64,000 nucleotides of DNA. Source: Panonychus citri. Taxonomy: Eukaryota > Arthropoda > Arachnida > Trombidiformes > Tetranychidae. Positions 54,309 through 64,000 of the stretch are shown piece by piece. The notes under the pieces are model-generated. The model had not been told where the DNA came from and did not search any database. It saw only the letters and a program-made list of their open reading frames with translations. Position 1 is the stretch's first letter, and each line of letters opens with the position of its first letter. Location: contig NW_026515455.1 in assembly GCF_014898815.1 (NCBI RefSeq), positions 62,001 to 126,000 of the forward strand, written 5' to 3'. Position numbers and translations under genes: made by a program.

Positions 54309-55100
54309 ATGGATAAACTGATCATCGTGATTACCATCGTTTTCATCATATTCAATTTGTTTGCTATTCACAATTTAGCTCATAACAGCCAAGGTAAGTT
54401 CCCAATTCACTTTCCTTTTTAATATCATGTTTCCATTTCAATCTGTGACTAATCCAACCCTTTGGTCTCAATCGCTCTAAAATGATGGTTAGAATCTTAT
54501 TATGAAATCGCCGAGAAATGTTCAGTACCAAAGAACCCGCCTTATATTTGGGTGAAAGCAGTTACCAAAAATGCCATTGTCCTTGGTATCACTGATCCCA
54601 ATGATCCAGGTCAAGTAACGGGTTATTCGGTTTACTATTGGGGTTTGAGATATGGAGTAAATTCAACAATAGAGTAAGTTTACAATCGCAATTTCATTTC
54701 ATTTGTACCATTCAATTCACTGAATTAAAACTAACAATAAGTCATCATAACCTTGGAATATTCATTCGCTTCCTCGAATTGATATTTTCCATTCGGTTTT
54801 CCTTTCAATTCTCCTTTCGATTTTTCTTCTTTATTATTTTATTAACTCTTTTTTCATATTTCACTTGTTTCTCTTTTGTTAATGACAAAAAGTCGTCGCA
54901 ATCGTGATTTCGGTCAACGTAATTTCAGTACAAAAGGTCCTTTTGTGATCGAAAGACTGAAACCAAAGTTCATTTACTGTGCTGACATAACTGCCTTCAA
55001 TTCGTGTGGTCATGGTCCTTTTTGTGTTTCGTGTTTCGAGAACATATTAACTTGGCCTGATGCTCATCTTAATTTCACCAATTCTATTTATTCCAATTAA
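54309..55100 (+). CDS. Small secreted or membrane-anchored protein with one fibronectin III-like domain
   Basis: Exons 54309-54393, 54493-54673 and 54893-55100 join in frame to 474 bp, 157 residues. Residues 1-21 are hydrophobic (LIIVITIVFIIFNLFAI), a signal peptide or anchor. The rest resembles a single FN3-type beta-sandwich: PPYIWVKAVTKNAIVLGITD, then GQVTGYSVYYWGLRYG, then GPFVIERLKPKFIYCADITA. The G-Y-x-V-x-Y and L-x-P pattern is typical of that fold. Five cysteines, four of them in a CGHGPFCVSC-type cluster, suggest extracellular disulfides. Potential N-glycosylation sites (NST, NFS, NFT) are present. I do not recognise a specific family; a secreted effector or adhesion protein are both possible. 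All introns are short with good GTAAG donors, which supports a real gene. Confidence 0.7.
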
Positions 55101-57861
55101 CATTAAACTCTGAAAGAAATTGAATTTGTTCATCTAATCCATTTGATATTAATTAAGCCTGGACTTTGTTTTATCGCCATAAAGACAAATAAACAATCAA
55201 CATGACCATCAAACCTAAACAAATGAACACAATTCAGATTTCGATTGTTACTCATTATATCTATATCGTTCTGCGTCTTTCTTTCAACATAATCTAATTC
55301 TCATCTTATAAAGTGAAACCCGAATTGTTAAATAGTTTGATTAAATTGATTGTTTACACTTTTCTCCTGTTAATCAGGTTTCAAGGGGCTCATGACGAGA
55401 CGGCCTTTTGTTGAACCATTCAAGGTTAATCTACAAGTTAATTTCGTTTGATTGATCAATTTGGTTCATCTTGTAATAATCATCATGATGATAACAACAA
55501 TGATGTTTGTCAACTTTTACCCAAGGTTTTTCAATAGAAAATTAATTTGTGATTATTTCCGTATTCCTTTTATTATATTGGTCCATCATAAGACATTTCG
55601 AGGCTATTTATCTAGAAATAGAGTAAATATTAATATCTCTCATGTTGATTGTTAACCTTGTCATGGTAAATCATTCATCAAATTAGATCTGTCAATCACT
55701 GAGGCCATTATGTGTGTTTAACAATTTCAGTTTAGATAAACACTTGAAATTGGAATACGTGATAAACTTGAAGACCATTAGAATACTTTCTGATCATCAT
55801 CTTCATCTGATCCTTTTCAAGAATTCATTGTATTCGATGTCCACTGAACCATAATCATGTCTTTCCGAATGAAATGACCACTGGATGAAACTTGAAAGGT
55901 CAGTGGATAGAAAGTTTCAGTTTACCATTCAAATTTGTATTTGTTTCTTTTCCTGTAAATAAATTGTAAACACAAGAAGATTGATTACCAACTTGATTGT
56001 TGTAATTTAACAGTAAAAAGATTGATAAGTTTTATTGTTTGAATAAAATGAAGTATTTTTTAAACGTTTTCTTAGCATCCGTTGAAATGGATTCACAGTT
56101 TTGATTAATTCATTTCAGTTAACTTTAGATCGTTGAAACTGAATTGTTTCAATCCAACTTATAAATTATGTTCGTGTATGAAAAGTTCAACTCAACACTA
56201 ATCGTACGTATCTTATTATGAACTCAAATCATAATTAGTTTACAATGAATTCCAGTTGAAAGTCATTAAAATGTCCAGAAAGTTTTCATGTTCGTTAACA
56301 GTGGAGAGATTATCCTGAACTTAATCTGATCATCATCAAGTATTTAAGATGAAACGATGATGATGATGGAAAACAATTCAACTTGATGATGAGATATAAA
56401 GAAGGTGGAGAGAAATGATGATGAAAAATGCACGATCTCAATTGGCCGGTTTTCCACTTTTTATTTTTACCTCTTTTTCTTTTGATTGTTGTCCATCTAT
56501 TATCTTGTGGTCACTTGTAATTCCACTAAAGTAATAAGAGTAATGGAAAATGTGAGGCTACCAATCCACTGAAGTTCCTTTCTGCTCTTTATTCAGTTAG
56601 AAAACTTCCTCCCATGGCCGCAGGAGATTAACCTGAGAGACAATGAAGATAATCAACAGATTATTATTCAAATTATTCAAAGTTAGTAAAAGAAAAAAGT
56701 GAAAAAACAAAAGTTTCATTAGAGATCAAAGTTAGTTATTTATACGTGAATTTCAGACAATAACTTTTCTCTTATAATTAGATATCAAAAAACTAAATTA
56801 AAATCGAATGATTCGTTAGCTCCCTTTTTCTTCGCTAGATGGGGACACTAGATTGTTCTAAGTTGAGTTTCGATCATTAATCCGAGTCAATGAATATTCA
56901 ATGCTTGGATCTTTACCTTTTCACTTGGCTTATAGCACCAAAGAAACACCAAAGTGTCACAGCTCAAACATCAACATAAACAAAAAAAAATGTAAATTTC
57001 TAAGCATCGTAATGAGAAGTTTTTTTAAATAATCAAAATTGATCAATCAAATACTACGAATGATTTGATCGATTCGATTCTATGGAATAAGATTAATCAT
57101 GAATTAGAGCTGCGATGGTTTTGATAATTTAAATTTGTTTGGTTTCTTTTTGGGTTATCAAATTATAATTTCACTATTAATCTGAGCTTGAACCTTTCGA
57201 TTCCTGATCCTGTCTGATTTTTAATCTTCTCTTTCATTTCGAGTTGTTTTAATGATCAAGTGTCGCAATTTTATCTTATTAATGTTAAGCTACTTGTTGT
57301 TTAAGTTCAAGTAGCATTTCCGCAATAATGTTGACCATCTTCACAACATCATTTTCAGATGATTGAAGAACAAGTTTGTCGAATGTAAAAACGGAAATAA
57401 TTTGATTCCATCTATTCAAGAAAAGGGAATCACTTGATTCCTGTTTGAGTAACTTCCCTAACAGAAAACCCGTTCCAAGAGAAGAAGAAAAAAGAATAAC
57501 CAAAAGTGGACATTAACCCAGCATGATATTCAATTTCAACTTTAATTTAATAGTTTCTGGTCATGATTGTGATGAAAGTAAAAGTTAATCAAGTAATAAG
57601 GGAAAAGGAAAAGGAAGTCAAAGTTTGTTGTTTTTTGAGCAAAAAAAGAGATCATTACTTTATTAACAAAGTATTAAGACAAAAGCGATTAGTGTATAAT
57701 TAATATAATGTAAAGTGTATTAAAGTTTGAATGGAGATGATGATGATGATGATGACGAAAATGGTGATGGATGAGCTCAGAGGGTTTTGAAGGTCCAGCC
57801 TCTGGTTATCAATTGTTCAGAAAATAATATATTACAAACGATGGATATTTCAATTGAAATA
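55101..57861. other. Intergenic region, no supported gene
   Basis: AT-rich sequence with scattered GATGAT/CATCAT tracts. A minus-strand 72-codon frame at 57285-57503 begins only with TTG and has neither an ATG nor an acceptor before its upstream stop, so I do not call it. Convergent 3' ends of the FN3-like gene (+) and the elongase (-) border the region. Confidence 0.5.
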
Positions 57862-58746
57862 TTATTCAGTCTTCTTATTTACAATGGGTGAAGATGCTGG
57901 TGGTTTAGCAGTTGTATAAGTCTTGATGAAAAAGGAGATGAACATAACCATGATCATTGAGACTTGAGGGAATCCCAAGACGAACATGAATTTAGGAATC
58001 TTACAATCAGACCAAGCACCGAGATAAGTGTAATTAAGTAAAACAGCGACAAATTGACTGATTTGCAAAGTTGTTAGATACTTTTTCCACCAAAGGTAAG
58101 GACGAACCGATGGACCGAACGAGGATAAAGCGTAATAAGTATACATGATTGTGTGAACCAGGGAATTGATACTTGGGAGAAAGACCAGATTAAGAGACGG
58201 AGCGTATTTGAAGGCAAGCCAAAAGTTAATTGGTACGATTGTGTGATGGACGACATGAAGAGTCGATACATGGGAAAACTTTTTTCTCAAGATAAAGAAA
58301 ACGGTATCAAACAGGTCAACAAATTTGGACATAATGTAGAACCAAATGACCCAAAGCTTGTAATCTTTATCATTTCTTAAGGCAATTTCGAGTGGTGAAC
58401 ATTTCCAAAAATCGGCACCAAATGACGAGTGTTGTAGAGTAAAGACGAAAAAGAAGAGATTAAATATCGCCAATGAGACATTATGAGTTAGAATCAAAGG
58501 TTTCAGGTCATATGGTTTACGATTGGCCATCATTCGTGGTCCCCAAACTTTAACAAAGTACAAATAAGTGGCCATGATCGACATTACGACGAGAAAACCG
58601 TTTTCCATCAACGGTAATTTAGCGATATCGGCATGAGTCTTGGTTTCCATGAAATCGTCAAAATAATCAGATATCGATGGAGAGACTGTGTTGAAATGTT
58701 GATAACTCATTTGACCGGAGGCCATTTGGAAGAGACTGGCAAACAT
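57862..58746 (-). CDS. ELOVL: Very-long-chain fatty acid elongase (ELOVL family)
   Basis: 3-ketoacyl-CoA synthase of the ER membrane that condenses malonyl-CoA with long-chain acyl-CoA in fatty acid elongation. The intact single coding exon gives 294 residues from the first in-frame ATG (58744-58746); the open frame extends 11 codons further 5' but only to a GTG. Signatures are KFVDLFDTVFFILRKK, the catalytic histidine box HVVHH (about residues 164-168), NSLVHTIMYTYYALSSFGP, and TLQISQFV. Several hydrophobic segments fit the seven-helix fold, and the C-terminus is lysine-containing (NKKTE), as in ER-retained elongases. The exon begins at an AACAG acceptor (58763-58765), so a 5' non-coding exon is expected. 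The family is certain; the subtype is not. Confidence 0.95.
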   Translation of the reverse strand: MFASLFQMASGQMSYQHFNTVSPSISDYFDDFMETKTHADIAKLPLMENGFLVVMSIMATYLYFVKVWGPRMMANRKPYDLKPLILTHNVSLAIFNLFFFVFTLQHSSFGADFWKCSPLEIALRNDKDYKLWVIWFYIMSKFVDLFDTVFFILRKKFSHVSTLHVVHHTIVPINFWLAFKYAPSLNLVFLPSINSLVHTIMYTYYALSSFGPSVRPYLWWKKYLTTLQISQFVAVLLNYTYLGAWSDCKIPKFMFVLGFPQVSMIMVMFISFFIKTYTTAKPPASSPIVNKKTE

Positions 58747-58762
58747 GATTAACAGATGAATC

Positions 58763-59027
58763 CTGTTGATATTTGACACGAAACAATTGATGAGATTAAC
58801 TTTAAACGAATCCTTATTATTTTTAGATGAATAATGATTGACACAAATAAAAGAGAAATTAAAATCAACTGATCACGATAGAAACTAAACTAATATTTAG
58901 TTGCTTTGAATTATCAAGGAAATGCTTTTACAGCAAAACTTTAACTGGACAATTAACTTAAAACATCAGTCGAAAGTTACTCTTGCAACTGAATCAAATC
59001 AAATTAAACACTTATATAAACTTTACC
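58763..59027 (-). other. Probable 5' UTR intron of the elongase gene
   Basis: A donor CCAG|GTAAAG on the minus strand at about 59027 and the acceptor CAACAG at 58763-58765 frame a 265-bp intron just upstream of the elongase start codon. The non-coding first exon would lie above 59027. Based on splice signals only. Confidence 0.45.
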
Positions 59028-59455
59028 TGGAAAAATGCGAGTGAGCTAACGTGGTAAAAGGGGTTGGATTGAATAATATTTAATCATTAAATTGTTTCAG
59101 TAAAACTCAAACAATTAAGGAGGAGTCAATAAGAATATAAAAGAAAGATGTAATTTGAAGATGAAGATGATGAAGACGATGAAAGAATAAAAGAAAATAA
59201 TAATTCGAAAGTTATCTGAAACAACTAAGAGTCTACCCTGAGGCGTTTGATTGGATTATCAATTATTCGCAATTCAAGGTCAGATATTTGGTAAATCCTT
59301 TGCCTTAAGCTTCATTAATTCATCGATCACAGCTACGATTGTCCATGAATCGTAACAATTTATGATAAATTTGTCGTCTGATGACCAATGACACCAAACT
59401 GACCATGAACTCAGCTGTTGGTTAATAATCAACGAAAATCCTTTAGTCAATCTCA

Positions 59456-59523
<68 letters not shown>

Positions 59524-62500
59524 ATTAATCTCATGTGTTGGTGTTTATTAATAGTTTGTCACCTTGAAAATCAGTTTGTGTTGATGATTAAAACTTGAGG
59601 TTAATCAAAGGGGTCCAGTTTCTGTTTCTAAATTTAAATGATAAATTACTGGAATTAGCTAATCAACACATGATCATCATATTCTGTTTATGGCTAATCT
59701 AATTGTCACCGATTTCTTAAGGGATTCCCGTTGATCGTTAGATTCCTTGATTCATTTGGGATTAAAGACACCGAATTAACCATATTGAAGCTCAATTGTT
59801 TTTAACAATTAAACAATCGGATTATTATGTTGCGTGACCTTGGAGTTGATTCGGGTAAATTTAATTCAAATAATCTTCTCAGAATTTTAATTAATAGTGA
59901 ATATACTAAACTCATAATTAGATTGCCATCAGGATAAATATAAAGGAAGAAATTTGTTTGGGAAATTTTGTTTTCCAATTAACAGTTAAATTGAAACAAT
60001 TTAGTTAAATAAAACAGCACCTTGACATTACAATTACCTCGTTTACAGCGTACGGAAAAAACATTTAAATTGATCCTCAGTTAAATTAATTGATTTATTT
60101 TGACAATTAGTTGCTAATTATAAAACCTATGGGTAAATATTAATACAATTTGATTAATTTATCTCGACATGCAAGGGAATTCAATTACCGGGTAATAATA
60201 TAGCAAGTTAATACAATTTAGTAATTGATCAAATCAACTCATTGACCTGATATAAAGTTGCAAATCAATTAAACTCATAATAATGAAATCACAATTTTGA
60301 TATTTTTAAGTTTTTCTTGAGTATTAATAATAATAGATAATCTATTTGGTAACACTAATTATGAATATTATTCTCTGATTTAAAGTGTATCCCAAAGCTT
60401 TGTCAACACAATTCACTGATTTTCGTTCAGTCTGGAATTGAATTAAACCGTTAATTTCTCCTTATCGTCTCAACAATATTCCTTATTAATACTTTCTCTG
60501 TGAAGTAATTTAATTACGTTTGCGATGTATTAATATCAGCTTAGAATTTATTCTTAGCGATAAAAGTAATTAACTATCAATAAACCCGTTGATTATAATC
60601 AAATTAGTTTAATTAGAATCAAAATAGTTAATTATGATAAATACTCAAAGGATTCCACTGGAAAATTTTTAAAGCTTCAATGCCACTGATGAAGTACAAA
60701 ATGATAAGAATTTGAGATCGCAAAACAATGAGCACAATTAAGTTATCATTCTGACTTAATTTGGCATAATTAGATCGATCCAAACAATATAAAGATTGGT
60801 AATTACCATGAGATCTGTTCAATCAAATTGATGAGTGAATCATTATCTCAATTTGGGCTGAAATCGAATGAAAAATCGATTGATTTAAACCATGTAAAAG
60901 TAGATATGATTTAATTGGTAAATATTATCACTACAATTGAGATTAACTTTGTTTGTTATAGTCAAGATAAAGTTGCTCGATAGTCAAAACCTGATTGTGA
61001 AATCTAAGCAAATAATTAACTGATTAACTCATCTATCAACTATCCTTGACCCTCCATAACTGAGCAAGCAGCTAATCATACGGAGTGCAGCTAATCAAAT
61101 AAATATAATCATCAAATGAATCACAATGGATCAGATGATCTCAGATCAAGTAATTTATTTATTACTTTTCTTATCATCAGTTAATCGAATCAGAGGAATT
61201 CAAATTAATCAAATGCTCTTTCTGGTTCGCTTTTATCGTAACTCAAACTATCACAAAGTTTTTATCGAATTTGTATTTCAATACATCGAAACAAGATTAA
61301 GGAGATTGGCTTATCTATCAATCTATTTGCGATTAAATATTTCGCTCGATGTTAGTGTAACAATCAAGAACGAAATTCATCCAGAGGATCCTCAAGGTCG
61401 ATTCGGTTTCACAACATCGTAACTTATAAAATTTACGATTTGTGTAATTGTGTTTACAAATATTTACTAAGATTTGATAATATCTATCACATTGTCGATA
61501 AACGTTTAACTTGATCAGATTAACTGTTTGAGTATTTGTCTAGAAATGAGTTAATCATAACTTCATAATTGTTCAGGTAATTTCATGAGTAATTCATTGC
61601 TGATCCCTTGAGGCTCTCTGATAAACTCAATACTGAAACTGGAAAATCCAGATTCAAATTTCACCATCATCGTGACCTTTATCATTGGATTCAATCAACG
61701 TTCATGATTATCCTTTAGCATTTGGATTGTGCATGAAGAGGTAAATGAAAGTTTATAACGACTTCCATAGCCTAAAGGTTTAATCTAATTAATTGATTTA
61801 CTTCATGTTATCAATTGTTGTTTCAATACTATACTGAGATAGTTAATGTATTAACCAAATGAGTATTGTTTTAAAATTATCACAACAAAAATTATATTCC
61901 CATTAGCACCACGACTACTCTATACTCTATGTAACTCAGCTCAGATTTTTATCAACAGTAACTACAATTTGGTTATTATCAAATGTGAGCTGAATTTCAT
62001 GAGAAATTAAGATAATTACGGTTAAAGTTACGCAAGAATTGAAAAGGTTATAATTATTGATTGTTTCTCATTATTAACTTTTGAAAGTATTTCTTGAGGA
62101 TTAAAACTTAGTAAGTGATAGAAACTGGCAAAAGTGTACTAGTATTTGGTAACTGCAGAGTAATTTTATTGATTATCAGGATAACAATCCAATGAACGTA
62201 AGAAATTATCAAGCCTAGAATCTAGTGAACACACTTTATTAATACCTTCGAGTATCTTTCAATGTAAATTCTTTATCATCATCGGTTAAACATGAATACT
62301 CTCGCGTCTCAATCAAAGGTAATAAATCTATAAGAGTTGATTGAAAATTGATGCTCGAACTTTGCTCTGAAAGTCCAATTTATTTGGCTGAGTTTCCATT
62401 GAAATTTGAATTCTGCCTCTGTTTCAGTCTGACTTTTTATCATTTGGGATTAGACGACAATTAACTTGAACTTTAGCTGATTAGTTTAATGATCTCAATA

Positions 62501-64000
62501 ATTTAACTGGATCAAGATTAATGCTACTGATGAAGATGGAATCAGGAAGTAAATTTAATGATACAAATTGTAAATGAGTAAATTGTTGATGTGGACAACC
62601 TCGAATTGTTAATTATTCTTAATTTACTAACATGTTTTCAGGACAAAATCAATTTGATCGTGAATTTGACGATCATCTGATTACTTTAATTTTAATAAAC
62701 CGAAAGCATTTTAATTAAGCAATTGCTTTCAATTATGATTTACGATTCAATTTTAGATCATACAATTAAACTTATTGTCTTTTGTTACAAAATTTACAAT
62801 CAAATGCTACCTTTTAATCCAGTTGACATTGAATAACATGGTCCAGTGACCAATTTTCATTTTCACAATCAACTAATCAATCAATCACTCTCTTATTGCA
62901 TCTAAGTTTAAGGGTATTTTTGGTTTTGATTAATTAATTTTATTTGATTCGACGGAAGGAAACAACAATTCACGATATTAAAGAGTCGAATAATTAGAGT
63001 TTGAGTGGATGAATTTAATAATAGTAATCAAGTTAATCACTTTGTAATTGGGATGAGTTGTGATAAAATTGATCATTGTCTTCACTTAATTAGCTGTTGG
63101 CTTGTTAAATTGTTCAAGGATAAATTGTAGATTTAAGTGATCATCTTGGGTTCTTTTAGTTAACAATCGGAAGACAATGATTATCAATAATTGGTCCCAA
63201 TTCTTTGTCAATCATGAACTTGAAGTTAATTAAAATAACCCAAAGCAATTCAAATCACGGTTGTAAAATCTTTGCTATCAGACAATTAACCATCTGATTA
63301 GTTGATTATGATGGAAAACATCAAGTAAATTGGAATTGCCATCAATGGTTGATTATGGTACCTGAAAATTTTAACAATTTACGAATTTTCAAAATTTTTA
63401 AGCATTTAAATCGTTTCTGTCTCGATTAGTTAGCGGCTAGTTAATCATCTCCTGCTATTGGAAAAAAATTGAAAAAGGTTAATTGTAATTGACGATTAGA
63501 ATTTATTTCCGCATTTAATTGTTGATGATAAATTGGTCTTTTAATACTAAATTAAGTAGGTTTACAATCAGTAATTCAACCAATTGATTGTCTATTTTTT
63601 GTTTTTATCGTAAATTTGTTAGATCATCATAGACACAATCGAATTGAAATTTGTTTACTCAATCAACGATCAACTGTTAATTTATTTATAATCTCAATCA
63701 GCTATTTAAGAGATGCAATCAACTCAACAACTCAAACATAATTAACTACTGATTCTCAATACGATTTGCTTTTAACAATACATGTAGAAATGATAATAAC
63801 TATAATTCAATTCGTTTAATCATAATTGATTCCTACTGAGAAAATAACAAGTTGTTTATTGTTATTATCAAATCAATTGTTATGATAATATTAATCATGA
63901 TGATTAACATGAAAATCAAATTGGTTAATGTATTTTGTAACAATTTAAAATAATCTTGTTTTTCTGATACAAAACCATCATCATCATAAACTTATGTTTT
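59028..64000. other. Gene-poor AT-rich stretch
   Basis: No convincing gene over nearly 5 kb. One 98-codon plus-strand ORF (61126-61422) has no recognisable domain. The upstream region of the elongase gene and a compound CA/GA microsatellite are at the left end. The remainder is AT-rich sequence without long repeats that I can see. Part of it may be an intron or far upstream region of a gene beyond the window. Confidence 0.5.
59456..59521. repeat. Compound (CA)n(GA)n microsatellite
   Basis: About seven CA units followed by about 27 GA units, uninterrupted, near the 5' side of the elongase gene. Confidence 0.97.

Noticed and set aside
57285..57503. 72-codon minus-strand ORF near the elongase
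   Set aside because: It opens with TTG, and no ATG or acceptor occurs between the upstream stop and the frame.
13398..59521. CT, GA and GATGAT tracts as possible CRISPR or satellite arrays
   Set aside because: They are simple microsatellites without spacers or longer repeat units; this is eukaryotic nuclear DNA.
61126..61422. 98-codon plus-strand ORF in the gene-poor right end
   Set aside because: No recognisable domain, no splice or promoter context, and hydrophobic AT-driven composition; ORFs of this length are expected by chance in several kb of such DNA.

Overview
The window is nuclear DNA of an arthropod, most likely a mite. It is AT-rich, every gene is split by GT-AG introns, CT/GA microsatellites are frequent, and it carries a tandem pair of spider/tick/mite-type sphingomyelinase D-like genes. 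The species cannot be fixed from the sequence. I built exon models by hand from reading frame, splice signals and family similarity. All complete multi-exon models close in frame over their full length, but none has transcript support here.

Layout. 1-658 (-): the 5' end of the RNA polymerase III subunit POLR3B, cut by the window edge. 1193-1655 (-): a single orphan exon of the AP-2 mu subunit (AP2M1) with no flanking exons. 1784-13317 (-): a complete fibrillar collagen gene (about 21 exons, about 1560 residues) with signal peptide, VWC domain, Thr/Ser-rich linker, uninterrupted Gly-X-Y helix and COLFI domain. 14729-20681 (+): two tandem secreted phospholipase D/SMase D-like genes, nearly identical over their first half and sharply different over their second. 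21294-44646 (+): a 15-exon voltage-gated calcium channel alpha2/delta gene with large introns that hold several short inverted-repeat elements. 45792-51117 (+): an FBXO25/FBXO32 (atrogin-type) F-box gene whose first intron contains a 31-bp perfect inverted repeat. 51575-53156 (+): the tRNA pseudouridine synthase PUS1. 54309-55100 (+): a small secreted or membrane-anchored protein resembling one fibronectin type III domain. 57862-58746 (-): an ELOVL fatty acid elongase with a probable 5' non-coding exon. From 59.05 kb to the end there is no convincing gene.

The genes do not form a pathway. They are ordinary single-copy metazoan genes plus one local expansion, the SMase D-like pair. The most unusual items are the mosaic structure of that pair, the orphan AP2M1 exon behind the collagen gene, the 119-residue acidic insert in the alpha2/delta protein, and a family of about 200-bp elements ending in TACAGGG...CCCTGTA.
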